From positions 8,785-72,784 of the forward strand of contig JAICSX010000005.1 of the NCBI GenBank assembly GCA_025936675.1: a DNA stretch of 64,000 bases. The letters are read 5' to 3'. The stretch is from Sphingomonas sp. Its GTDB lineage: Bacteria; Pseudomonadota; Alphaproteobacteria; Sphingomonadales; Sphingomonadaceae. The translations under genes were made by a program, and so were the position numbers. This document shows positions 32,255-40,365 of this stretch, one piece after another. Numbering within the stretch: position 1 is the stretch's first letter; every line of letters starts with the position of its first letter. A model generated the notes under the pieces. It made no database searches, had not been told where the DNA came from, and worked only from the letters and a program-made list of their open reading frames with translations.

Positions 32255-33541
32255 GTGATAACCCGGTTGCTGGCCGGCGCCGCATGTGCGGCGCTAACGG
32301 CTCTCGCTGTGCCCGCCACGGCGGCGACGAGCCCTGCATTACCAAATGCGTCGAATTACGATCCCGCCGCCGATCAGGCGGTGAACGCCTTTTACGCCGC
32401 CCGCGGCGGAGCGCCCTTGTGGCTGCGAAACGGCGCCGACAGCGCAGTTGCCCGCGAGCTGATCGGCGTGCTGCAGCGCGCGCAGCTCGACGGGATGCCG
32501 AGCGGTTCCGGCTATGCCGTTCAGGCGCAAGCGCTGATTAACCGAGCACAGACGGGCGACGCTTCCGCGCGTGCGGCGGCGGACCGGCTGCTGTCGACGG
32601 CGTGGGTTCAATATGTCGAGGCGCTCCAGACGCCGCCTAGCGGCATCAGCTACGCTGACCGCTGGGTCACCCCGAGACAGGACAGCGCAGCGACCATCCT
32701 TGCCAAGACAGCGGCTGCTCCATCGCTCACCGGTTACGTGCACAAGATCAGCGAAGTGAACCCGCTCTATGCGCAGCTCCGCGACGCGGCCTGGCAGTCG
32801 GGCGGCGCGGCAGACGATCCGCGCGTGCTCGCGAGCCTCGACCGCGTGCGTTACATGCCGCCGGACGGCCGCTACGTGATGATCGATACCGCGGGCGCGC
32901 GCCTCTACATGATCGACAATGGCCAGATCGTGGATTCGATGAAGGTCATCGTCGGCAAGGCGGATCCGTCGACCGAGACGCCGCTGCTCGCCAGCACGAT
33001 CTATTATGCGACGCTCAACCCATACTGGCACGTGTCGGGCGAGCTGATCCGGTCGCTTATCGCGAAGAACGTTCTGGACCAGGGGCTCCCCTACCTCGCG
33101 AGGCAGGGATACCAGGTTCTCGACAGCTCGGGCGACCTGCTCGATCCGGCTTCGGTTGACTGGCACGCCGTCGCCGCGGGCCGCGAAACAGTTCAGGTGC
33201 GCCAGCTACCCGGACCGCGCAATTCGATGGGCCGCATCAAGATCGGCTTCCCGAATGGTTCGGACATCTATCTCCACGATACCCCGAACAAGGAGCTGTT
33301 CGCCCAGGACGACCGCGACTTGAGCCACGGCTGCATCCGCCTTCAGGACGCCGAGCGGCTCGGCCGGTGGCTGCTTGGCCGCGAGCCGGAAACGGCATCC
33401 ACACAGCCCGAGCAGAACGTTCTGCTGCCGAAGCCAGTGCCCATCTACGTTACTTATCTGACAGCACAGGTGCAGAACGGCCAGCTGAGTTACGTGGACG
33501 ACATTTACGGACGCGACTCCGAGGTTGCCACGCTGCGGTAA
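32255..33541 (+). CDS. L,D-transpeptidase, YcbB-like, long form (paralogue)
   Basis: A 428-aa secreted enzyme, paralogue of the 9.2-kb gene over its whole length: signal peptide ending PATAAT, helical scaffold (LLSTAWVQYVEAL; ISEVNPLYAQLRD), and YkuD domain with GRYVMIDTAGARLYMID, IYLHDTPNKELFA and SHGCIRLQDAERLG (catalytic Cys). The GTG start at 32255 has only a weak Shine-Dalgarno. It follows the short L,D-transpeptidase by 195 bases. It probably makes 3-3 crosslinks or anchors proteins to peptidoglycan. Confidence 0.9.
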   Translation: MITRLLAGAACAALTALAVPATAATSPALPNASNYDPAADQAVNAFYAARGGAPLWLRNGADSAVARELIGVLQRAQLDGMPSGSGYAVQAQALINRAQTGDASARAAADRLLSTAWVQYVEALQTPPSGISYADRWVTPRQDSAATILAKTAAAPSLTGYVHKISEVNPLYAQLRDAAWQSGGAADDPRVLASLDRVRYMPPDGRYVMIDTAGARLYMIDNGQIVDSMKVIVGKADPSTETPLLASTIYYATLNPYWHVSGELIRSLIAKNVLDQGLPYLARQGYQVLDSSGDLLDPASVDWHAVAAGRETVQVRQLPGPRNSMGRIKIGFPNGSDIYLHDTPNKELFAQDDRDLSHGCIRLQDAERLGRWLLGREPETASTQPEQNVLLPKPVPIYVTYLTAQVQNGQLSYVDDIYGRDSEVATLR

Positions 33542-33544
33542 TCG

Positions 33545-33581
33545 CAAAAAAAAGGGCCGGGCTCGAAAACGAACCCGGCCC
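33545..33581 (-). terminator. Bidirectional terminator between L,D-transpeptidase and hemerythrin genes
   Basis: Stem GGGCCGGG/CCCGGCCC (33554-33561 and 33574-33581) with an inner TCG/CGA pair. On the minus strand eight T residues follow, terminating the hemerythrin gene; in the other direction the tail is CCAAAAC. Confidence 0.88.
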
Positions 33582-33595
33582 CAAAACAATCGAGT

Positions 33596-34111
33596 TTAGA
33601 CTGAGACTTCGTCCATGGTCTTGAGCTTGGGCGTCGGCAGTCCATCGGCCTTGTAGCGGGCGATCAGCTCCTTCTTCCGCTCCGCCAGCTGCTCGCCGAT
33701 CGCATCCATGTCGAGCTTGCCCTTGCGCGCCTGCGAGAAGATTCCGCCGGGCCCTTCCTCTTCCTTGATGTGGTGCTCGATTTCTTCGGAAAGCACCTTC
33801 ACCTTGGTGTCGAAGAAATCGTCGTCGGCGCCGTCTTCCGCGGCTTCGATCTCGGCGATCAGCAGCTTGGCTGCGTCATGCTCGACATAGCCTTCCTTGA
33901 GCTCGTCCTCGTCCACGGTGCCCTCGCACGCCGGGTAGAAGATCGTCTCCTCGATCTCGGAATGAACGATAAGCTCGAGGCAGATCTGGTGCGCAAGCTT
34001 CTGCTTGCGGCCGTCGCCCTTCGCTTCCTCGAATTGCTTGAAAAGCTTTTCGACCTCGCGGTGGTCTTCCTTCAGAAGGGCGATTGCGTCCTGTGATTTG
34101 GTCTCGGCCAT
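33596..34111 (-). CDS. Hemerythrin HHE-domain protein
   Basis: A 171-aa acidic four-helix protein with well-kept di-iron ligands: LLKEDHREVEKLFKQFE (His17), ELIVHSEIEETIFYP (His and Glu), GYVEHDAAKLLIAEIE (His), and EIEHHIKEEEG (His, Glu). The C-terminal 45 residues are a Lys/Glu helix. An AGGAGGATC Shine-Dalgarno precedes the ATG at 34111. Its possible stress-sigma promoter and its own terminator suggest a separately controlled stress gene. It is distinct from, and better conserved than, the HHE protein at 23.1 kb. Confidence 0.88.
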   Translation of the reverse strand: MAETKSQDAIALLKEDHREVEKLFKQFEEAKGDGRKQKLAHQICLELIVHSEIEETIFYPACEGTVDEDELKEGYVEHDAAKLLIAEIEAAEDGADDDFFDTKVKVLSEEIEHHIKEEEGPGGIFSQARKGKLDMDAIGEQLAERKKELIARYKADGLPTPKLKTMDEVSV

Positions 34112-34143
34112 GCTCTTGATCCTCCTGTCGTTTTGACGACGGA

Positions 34144-34169
34144 AACCAACGCGGCGGCTTGGATGTTCC
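34144..34169 (-). promoter_or_regulatory. Possible EcfG-type promoter of the hemerythrin gene
   Basis: On the minus strand GGAAC (34169-34165) and GTT (34146-34144) are 18 bases apart, the same spacing as at 1822-1847, and about 33 bases before the hemerythrin ATG. The general-stress consensus is recalled as GGAAC, 16-17 bases, then CGTT. Weak on sequence alone. Confidence 0.3.
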
Positions 34170-34178
34170 TGCCGTTGT

Positions 34179-34433
34179 ATGCGTCACGAAACTGTTACGA
34201 TCGCTGCTCCGACCGGCCTCGACTGGAAGGCGCTCGGTTACCTGGTCTCGATCGTCAGCGTCCTGTTCCTGGGCGCCGTCGCCTGGACGAAGGAAAACCC
34301 GCCGCACTGGTATTATCCGGTGCTGGTGATCGGAATGGCGACATCGATCGCCGGCATGGGCTGTCGCTATCTCGCGCACCTCCACCAGAAGCGCGAGATC
34401 AGGGAAGCGAAGTCAGAGGCCAAACAAACTTAA
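34179..34433 (+). CDS. Small inner-membrane protein of 84 aa, two helices
   Basis: Two hydrophobic helices (ALGYLVSIVSVLFLGAVAW, about residues 18-36, and YPVLVIGMATSIAGMGCRYL, about 46-65) and a basic C-terminal tail (HQKREIREAKSEAKQT). Both ends should face the cytoplasm. The start at 34179 has little Shine-Dalgarno support. The stop overlaps that of the facing hydrolase by four bases (TTAA). Function unknown. Confidence 0.6.
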   Translation: MRHETVTIAAPTGLDWKALGYLVSIVSVLFLGAVAWTKENPPHWYYPVLVIGMATSIAGMGCRYLAHLHQKREIREAKSEAKQT

Positions 34434-35731
34434 GACGGACCGCCGCTGTCCGGCTCCGTTTCAGCCGATGCGATGACCTCCTCGGGCGACTTGTTGAGCT
34501 CCAGCCAGTCGCGGAACGGCAGATGATAAATCTGGTCCATCACCTCGAACTCGAGACCGCCCGGCTGCCACGTGTCGCTGTTCCATAGCGCCACGACGCC
34601 GCTCTTCTTTTGCGGATCGAACAGGATGAAGGAGCGATAGCCCTTGATGCCGCCGCGGTGGCCGATGATCTGGTGCCCGGCATAATCATAGCTGCGCCAC
34701 CCATAACCGTACCAGGCGGTGCCGAGCCGCTCGAGGAACTTGCGCATCCGCGCACGCTCCGTCGGTGTCTTCACGTACCGGCCGTGGACCGTGTCGAGGA
34801 CCTTGCCGTCGATCACGTCCGGCATCTCGCCCATCTGGGCTTCCATCCACAGCGCCATGTCCTTGATGTTGCTGTTGATGCCGGCCGCCCCGGGGACCTT
34901 GTAATAAGTATCGACCATCGGCCACGGCCGCTTGCCCGCGCTATGCGGCCGCGCCCAGCTCTTGTTCGACTCCAGCCCTTCCATCGAGACGCTGCCGCTG
35001 GTCATGCCGATCGGGTTGAACAGGGTGCGCTTGACCGCTTGCTCATAGGGCATGTGGGTGATGCGCGAGACCATCTCGCTCGACGCGTCATAGGCGACGT
35101 TCTGATAGTCCCAGCACGTGCCGGGAGCGCAAACCGCGTTCAGCTGGCCGATCTCGGTCCGGAGCATGCTCGGATCCTCGCCTTCCTCGAGCTTGTTTGC
35201 ATAAGCGTCGCGGTAGATGCCGAGGCGGTGCGACAGGAGGTCGCCGACCGTCGCCAGCCGCTCATTGCCGTTGGGAAGCTTGAGGTCCGGCGCATAGTCC
35301 GAAACCGGCCCATTGAGGTTGATCTTCCCCTGCTCGGCGAGCTTCGCGACCATGGTCGCGGCAAGGCCCTTTGAGCAGGACGCCCAGCGAAACACGGTTT
35401 CCGGCGTGACCGGATCGCCCGAGCCGGCGAGAGTCTCCCCATATCCCTGGAGGAAGGTGATGCGGCCGTTCTCGACGATCCCGACGGCGAGCCCGACCAT
35501 AGCCGGTTTCTTCATCAGCTCGCGGATGCGGGCATCCAGCAAGCGGTAATCGACATCCTGGCGCGACGCGGTGGAAAGCGAGGCGAGCTTCAGATGCGCA
35601 GCAACGATCTTCGGGTCCTGCGTTGCGGCCTTGTCGTGGGGACGCATTGCCAACAGCGACGCGCCCATTAGGAGCACGAACGCGCCCAGGCCAAGCTTTT
35701 GAGCCTTTTGCAAAATCAATCTTCTCCCCAC
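34430..35731 (-). CDS. Serine hydrolase of the class C beta-lactamase/penicillin-binding family
   Basis: A 433-aa exported enzyme with an N-terminal signal or anchor helix (LGLGAFVLLMGASLLAM). The three active-site motifs are S-x-x-K in FRWASCSKGLA, Y-x-N in WDYQNVAYD and H-x-G in IIGHRGGIKGYRS. Family members act as D,D-peptidases, esterases or beta-lactamases, and sequence does not decide. The start is uncertain: GTG at 35731 opens the frame, but GGGGAG lies within the first codons and favours a TTG at 35719 or 35713. It overlaps the facing gene by four bases. Confidence 0.85.
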   Translation of the reverse strand: MGRRLILQKAQKLGLGAFVLLMGASLLAMRPHDKAATQDPKIVAAHLKLASLSTASRQDVDYRLLDARIRELMKKPAMVGLAVGIVENGRITFLQGYGETLAGSGDPVTPETVFRWASCSKGLAATMVAKLAEQGKINLNGPVSDYAPDLKLPNGNERLATVGDLLSHRLGIYRDAYANKLEEGEDPSMLRTEIGQLNAVCAPGTCWDYQNVAYDASSEMVSRITHMPYEQAVKRTLFNPIGMTSGSVSMEGLESNKSWARPHSAGKRPWPMVDTYYKVPGAAGINSNIKDMALWMEAQMGEMPDVIDGKVLDTVHGRYVKTPTERARMRKFLERLGTAWYGYGWRSYDYAGHQIIGHRGGIKGYRSFILFDPQKKSGVVALWNSDTWQPGGLEFEVMDQIYHLPFRDWLELNKSPEEVIASAETEPDSGGPS

Positions 35732-35867
35732 CCTCGTTCTTACCTGTGGACGGGTGACGTTCTGCTCTCAACGCCGCGTTTAACGCGCTTGCGACGAAGC
35801 GACTCTGCCGCGCGACGAACGCTCATGCGGCTGGCCTTAAACGCACGGCTCGCGTAATGGCGCCGCC

Positions 35868-36158
35868 ATGCAGTTCCTTAAGACCCTTTTCTGGGTCCTG
35901 ATTGGGATCATCGTCGTCCTGTTTTCGGTTCGCAATTGGTTCGCGGTGACGGTGAACCTGTGGGGAGACATCCAGGCGGACACCAAGCTACCGGTGCTGC
36001 TGCTGATCGGCTTCGTAATCGGCTGGCTTCCGACCTGGCTGATCCTTCGCACTCGAATCTGGGGAATGCAGCGCCGCGTCGACGCGATGGAGCGCAACCG
36101 GCTTGCATCGCTTCCGCCGGACGGCCCCGCGGGCGACGAACCGGAGCCAGTCGCTTGA
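35868..36158 (+). CDS. LapA-domain membrane protein
   Basis: A 96-aa protein with two transmembrane helices (LKTLFWVLIGIIVVLFSV, about 4-21; VLLLIGFVIGWLPTWLIL, about 43-60), the linking segment VRNWFAVTVNLWG typical of the LapA/DUF1049 family, and a short cytoplasmic coiled tail. In E. coli LapA acts with LapB in lipopolysaccharide assembly; the role of alphaproteobacterial homologues is less clear. The stop overlaps the TTG start of pyrF (TTGA). As recalled, this gene follows ihfB in many alphaproteobacteria; here ihfB is 13 kb away. Confidence 0.85.
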   Translation: MQFLKTLFWVLIGIIVVLFSVRNWFAVTVNLWGDIQADTKLPVLLLIGFVIGWLPTWLILRTRIWGMQRRVDAMERNRLASLPPDGPAGDEPEPVA

Positions 36159-36853
36159 ACCCGATATTCGTGGCGATCGACACGCCGGACCTTGCGCGCG
36201 CAATGCAGATTGCGGAAGCGGTCCGCGACTATGTCGGCGGGCTGAAGCTCGGCCTCGAATTCTTTTCGGCGCAGGGACCGGAAGGCGTTCGCCGGCTCAG
36301 CAACCTTCATCTGCCTGTCTTTCTCGATCTGAAGCTCCACGACATCCCGAATACGGTCGCCAAGGCGGTGAAAGCACTTGCGCCGCTTGAGCCCTCAATC
36401 CTGACTGTGCACGCGGCCGGTGGTGTCGAGATGCTGGAGGCGGCCAAGGGCGCGGCGCTGCCGGGGACGAAGGTGGTGGCGGCCACCGTGCTGACCAGCC
36501 TCTCCGCCGACGACCTGCTGGCGGTTGGAGTCGTCGATCCGCCGGATGTGCAGGTCGGACGTCTCGCGCACCTCGCCTACACGGCAGGACTCGATGGGAT
36601 CGTCTGCTCAGGCGAAGAGGTCGCGGCAGCGCGGTTGAAATGGTCGGGCGGCTACTTCGTAGTTCCGGGGATCCGCCCTGAGGGAAGCGAGCTTGCCGAC
36701 CAGAAACGCGTCATAACTCCGCGCCATGCGCTAGAATGCGGAGCCGATGTTTTGGTCATCGGGCGCCCGATCACCGCATCACCCGATCCGGGCAAGGCCG
36801 CCGCCGACATTCTCGCCGAACTATCTCCAAGCATCGCCGAAACGAGGGTCTAG
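36155..36853 (+). CDS. pyrF: Orotidine 5'-phosphate decarboxylase
   Basis: The last step of UMP synthesis: decarboxylation of OMP. A 232-aa TIM-barrel with FVAIDTPDL at the start, the catalytic DLKLHDIPNT (Asp-x-Lys-x-x-Asp) near residue 58-67, and the phosphate-binding VVPGIRPEG and VIGRPITAS. The start is TTG at 36155, overlapping the LapA stop, because family similarity begins exactly there (NPIFVAIDT). It ends four bases before accD. In the order as I remember it, trpF, trpB and trpA would lie between pyrF and accD; they are absent. Confidence 0.93.
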   Translation: MNPIFVAIDTPDLARAMQIAEAVRDYVGGLKLGLEFFSAQGPEGVRRLSNLHLPVFLDLKLHDIPNTVAKAVKALAPLEPSILTVHAAGGVEMLEAAKGAALPGTKVVAATVLTSLSADDLLAVGVVDPPDVQVGRLAHLAYTAGLDGIVCSGEEVAAARLKWSGGYFVVPGIRPEGSELADQKRVITPRHALECGADVLVIGRPITASPDPGKAAADILAELSPSIAETRV

Positions 36854-36856
36854 ATC

Positions 36857-37714
36857 ATGAGTTGGCTAAGCCGCGTCCGAAGCGGAATCCCGTTCCTGCC
36901 CAAGCGCCAGACCGCCGAGAACCTGTGGCACAAATGCTCGAAGTGCGGGACGATGGTCTTCGTCAAGGAATGGGAGGAGAATTACAGCGTCTGCCCGCGC
37001 TGCAACTTCCACGATCGCATCGGCCCGGCCAAGCGCTTCGAGCAGCTGTTCGATGCCGCGGAATATGAGATACTTCCCGCGCCCGAGGTTCGGGAGGACC
37101 CGCTGCGGTTCCGCGACACCAAGCGCTACACTGATCGGCTGAAGACCGCGCGTGCCGCGACCGACGACCGTGACGCGCTGGTGAATGCGTGCGGACGTCT
37201 CGACGGCCGCAAGGTCATCATCGGCGTCCAGAACTTCGCCTTCATGGGCGGATCGATGGGCATCGCCGTCGGTGCCGCAATCGTCGCCGGGATTCGCGCT
37301 GCGATCGACGAAGATGCGCCGTACATCCTGTTCACCGCCGCGGGCGGGGCGAGAATGCAGGAAGGTATATTGAGCCTGATGCAGATGCCGCGAACAACCG
37401 TGGCGCTGCAGGAGCTCAAGGAAGCGGGGCTTCCCTACATTGTCGTGCTCACCGACCCGACGACCGGCGGAGTCACGGCGTCCTATGCGATGCTGGGCGA
37501 TGTCCAGATTGCCGAACCCGGCGCCCTCATCGGCTTCGCCGGGCAGCGGGTGATCGAGCAGACAATCCGCGAAAAGCTTCCCGAAGGTTTCCAGCGCGCC
37601 GAATATCTGCTCGAGCATGGGATGATCGACATGGTCGTGTCGCGCGGAGAGTTGAGGGAGAAGCTGGCGCTGCTCGTCTCCTATCTCGCACCGGAGGCGA
37701 AAGAAGCAGCGTAA
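36857..37714 (+). CDS. accD: Acetyl-CoA carboxylase, carboxyltransferase beta subunit
   Basis: AccD (285 aa) with AccA transfers carboxyl from biotin carrier protein to acetyl-CoA, giving malonyl-CoA for fatty-acid synthesis. The N-terminal zinc ribbon is intact: [10 protein letters not shown] and VCPRCNFH give four Cys ligands (about residues 27-49). The crotonase-like core has [23 protein letters not shown] and [15 protein letters not shown]. It is followed without gap by folC, the usual accD-folC pair. Confidence 0.96.
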   Translation: MSWLSRVRSGIPFLPKRQTAENLWHKCSKCGTMVFVKEWEENYSVCPRCNFHDRIGPAKRFEQLFDAAEYEILPAPEVREDPLRFRDTKRYTDRLKTARAATDDRDALVNACGRLDGRKVIIGVQNFAFMGGSMGIAVGAAIVAGIRAAIDEDAPYILFTAAGGARMQEGILSLMQMPRTTVALQELKEAGLPYIVVLTDPTTGGVTASYAMLGDVQIAEPGALIGFAGQRVIEQTIREKLPEGFQRAEYLLEHGMIDMVVSRGELREKLALLVSYLAPEAKEAA

Positions 37715-39013
37715 ATGGCTGATTTCGCGCGCTCGGCTCATCCGGGCGTCCAGGCGCAGCTCGATCGCTTGTCGAAGCTGTCGCCCGCGGGCGACCGCCT
37801 TGGGCTCGACCGCATCCGGGAAGTCCTCGACCGGCTTGGGCGCCCGCAGGACGAGCTTCCTCCCGTGCTTCATATTGCGGGAACAAACGGCAAGGGATCG
37901 ACGGTCGCCTTCCTCCGCGCCGCGCTCGAAGCGAGCGGCCACAAGGTGCACGCCTTCACCAGCCCGCATCTCGTCCGTTTCAACGAGCGCATCCGCATCG
38001 CGGGCCGCCTTATCGATGACGAGACGCTGAGGGAGCTTCTCACCGAGGTGCTCGACGCCGGTACGGGGATCGAACCGAGTTTCTTCGAAGTCGCAACCGC
38101 TGTGGCGATTCTCGCCTTTGCGCGAACTCCGGCCAATGCCTGCATCCTCGAGGTCGGCCTCGGCGGTCGGCTCGACGCGACCAACGTCATCGAGCATCCG
38201 CTGGTCTGCGGGGTCACCAACCTCGCGCTCGATCACCAGCAATTCCTTGGAAATGGCCTGCCCGACATTGCGGGCGAAAAGGCGGCGATTGCCAAGCGCG
38301 GTGTTCCGCTGGTGACACAGCTCTATCCTGCACCCGTCGCTTCGCGGATCGGCGAGATCGCGAAGGAGCGCGGCGCCATTTGGCTGCCGCGTGGCGGCAT
38401 CTGGGACGCGACGGCGAGCGGCGGCAAGATCCATTATCACGACGAGAAGGGCACGCTGGACCTGCCGCTGCCGCGCCTTCCCGGCCGTCATCAGGCGATG
38501 AACGCTGCACTCGCCGTCGCGATATTGCGGCATCAGGAACTGCTGAATGTACCCGCTTCGGCGCTTACGGCAGCGATGGGGTGGATCGACTGGCCGGCGC
38601 GGCTGCAGCGCCTCGCATCAGGGCCACTGGTGGGCGAGCGCGAAACTTGGCTCGACGGCGGTCACAATCCGTCCGCGGCCCGGCAGATCGCCAACTTCGC
38701 GAAGCATCATTTCGATGACGGCAAGCCGATCCACATGATCTTCGCGAGCCTGACCACGAAGGATCCGGCCGGAATGCTCGAGCCGTTCAAGGATCTGGTT
38801 TCACAGGTCCACGTCGTCCCGATTCCGGGCCACAGCTGCTTCTCCCCCGACGATCTCGCCGAAGTCGCCGCGCAGATCGGTATGCCCGTCGAGACTCACG
38901 AGGATTTCACGCAAGCGCTTGCGGCCATTCCCGCTGACGCGCGGGTGCTGATCTTTGGCTCACTCTACCTTGCCGGCGAGGTGCTCGCGGCTAACGAGCA
39001 GGTTCCAGACTAG
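37715..39013 (+). CDS. folC: Folylpolyglutamate synthase / dihydrofolate synthase
   Basis: A 432-aa Mur-ligase-fold enzyme that adds glutamate to dihydropteroate and folates. P-loop GTNGKGSTVAFL (about residues 56-67), folate-site region FTSPHLVRFNERI, the Mg-binding ILEVGLGGRLDATNVI, and ALDHQQFLG (normally ALDH-x2-x-LG). C-terminal ligase domain with RLQRL and the ATP-contacting WLDGGHNPSAA. The ATG directly follows the accD stop. The stop overlaps that of the facing AmpG-like gene by four bases (CTAG). Confidence 0.94.
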   Translation: MADFARSAHPGVQAQLDRLSKLSPAGDRLGLDRIREVLDRLGRPQDELPPVLHIAGTNGKGSTVAFLRAALEASGHKVHAFTSPHLVRFNERIRIAGRLIDDETLRELLTEVLDAGTGIEPSFFEVATAVAILAFARTPANACILEVGLGGRLDATNVIEHPLVCGVTNLALDHQQFLGNGLPDIAGEKAAIAKRGVPLVTQLYPAPVASRIGEIAKERGAIWLPRGGIWDATASGGKIHYHDEKGTLDLPLPRLPGRHQAMNAALAVAILRHQELLNVPASALTAAMGWIDWPARLQRLASGPLVGERETWLDGGHNPSAARQIANFAKHHFDDGKPIHMIFASLTTKDPAGMLEPFKDLVSQVHVVPIPGHSCFSPDDLAEVAAQIGMPVETHEDFTQALAAIPADARVLIFGSLYLAGEVLAANEQVPD

Positions 39014-40365
39014 CGCCGCTCCGCCTCGTCTGGCGGGGGCTGAACCGCCTTCTGACGCACGCTTTCCACGACGAAACCGAACCGCCGCATGAAGATGAGG
39101 AAGATCAGGCCGGGAATGCCGAGGAAGGCGCAAAAGACATAAAAGCCGGCGAAGCCCAGTCGATCCGCGACGATGCCCGCCGGGGTGGTCGCGTAAGTCC
39201 GCGCGAAGGCCGCGACGCTCGACAGCAGCGCATATTGGGTCGCCGTGAAGGCGGTGTTCGACAGACCCGACAGGTACGTTGCGAAGACGGTCAGGCTGAT
39301 CGCGCCAAACAGATTCTCGATTGCCACGGCGACAGTCAGCAGCGGCACCGAATGGCCGGCATTCGCAACCGCCGCGAACAAGAGGTTGGCGAACATCATG
39401 ATGACGCCCGCACCCAATAGCAGCCGGCTCATTCCGAAGCGGGCGATCAGCCCGCCGGCGATGAGCGAGCCGATCACCAGGCACCAGAAGCGGACCAGCT
39501 TGTTGATTGCGATATATTCGGTGTCCGAAAAGCCCTGATGCACGATCATCGGCGCGAGCATGTTCTGCCCCATCGCGTCGCCAAGCTTGTAGGTCATCAC
39601 GAACAACAGGATCAGCCAGGCGCCCCGGCGCTTCAGGAAATCGGCGAAGGGCGCGACCACATTGTGGCTGAGGAAATGGGAGACGGTCGAAAGCCCGTCC
39701 CGGCTCTTTCTCACAGCCGTATGCTGGCCCGGTCCGAGCCACAGCGATGCGATCGCACCAGGAAACACGAGCGACGCAGTCAGCGCATAAGCCGCGGGCC
39801 AGCCGAGCGCCGCACCCTCACTTGATGCGAGATAGATCGTGCCCGCCCCTGCAAGGAGGTCGCCGGTGCGATAGCCGACTTGGTTGGTGGCGGTGCCCTG
39901 CGCCAGCTCATCGTCCGGCAGGGTTTCGATCCGATAGGCATCGATGACGATGTCCTGCGTCGCCGAGAGGAAGGCGGTGATCGCGCCCCACAGCGCAAAG
40001 CGGCCGATGTGATGGACGGGATCGCTCGCCCCGAGCTGGACGACCGCGACGACGAGCAGCACCTGCACAGTCCACAGCCAAGCGCGCCGCTGGCCGAGCA
40101 GGCGGCCGAGAACCGGGAGCGAAATGCCGTCGATCAGCGGCGCCCACAGGAATTTGAGCGTGTAGGGCGTGCCCAGCGCGAAGGCGAAGCCGATCGTCTT
40201 CTTGTCGACGCCGACCTTCGACAGCCAATAGGACATGGTCCAGATCAGTAAGGTCAGGGGAAAGCCGCTCGAAATGCCGAGCAGGAACGCGCCCATCGGG
40301 CGTGGTCTCAAGTAGGAAGCGGCAACCGCGCCGAACGACGTGTCCTTTGCAGCAGCGGCTTGCAC
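39010..40365 (-). CDS. AmpG-like MFS permease (second of a pair)
   Basis: A 451-aa, 12-helix MFS transporter of the AmpG type. In AmpG the substrates are anhydro-muropeptides taken back from the periplasm. It shows FLLGISSGFPLTLLIWTMSYW in helix 1, YTLKFLWAPLIDG, DIVIDAYRIETL and NQVGYRTGDLLAGA, all AmpG-like. The start is GTG at 40365, which shares its G with the TAG of the upstream AmpG gene (TAGTG), so translation is coupled. A longer open frame upstream lies inside the first gene and was not used. Confidence 0.88.
   Translation of the reverse strand: MQAAAAKDTSFGAVAASYLRPRPMGAFLLGISSGFPLTLLIWTMSYWLSKVGVDKKTIGFAFALGTPYTLKFLWAPLIDGISLPVLGRLLGQRRAWLWTVQVLLVVAVVQLGASDPVHHIGRFALWGAITAFLSATQDIVIDAYRIETLPDDELAQGTATNQVGYRTGDLLAGAGTIYLASSEGAALGWPAAYALTASLVFPGAIASLWLGPGQHTAVRKSRDGLSTVSHFLSHNVVAPFADFLKRRGAWLILLFVMTYKLGDAMGQNMLAPMIVHQGFSDTEYIAINKLVRFWCLVIGSLIAGGLIARFGMSRLLLGAGVIMMFANLLFAAVANAGHSVPLLTVAVAIENLFGAISLTVFATYLSGLSNTAFTATQYALLSSVAAFARTYATTPAGIVADRLGFAGFYVFCAFLGIPGLIFLIFMRRFGFVVESVRQKAVQPPPDEAERR

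Noticed and set aside
36866..38533. A 555-codon open frame on the minus strand
   Set aside because: It lies antisense to accD and folC, which have clear motifs. Long antisense frames are common in GC-rich DNA, and the translation has shadow-like composition.
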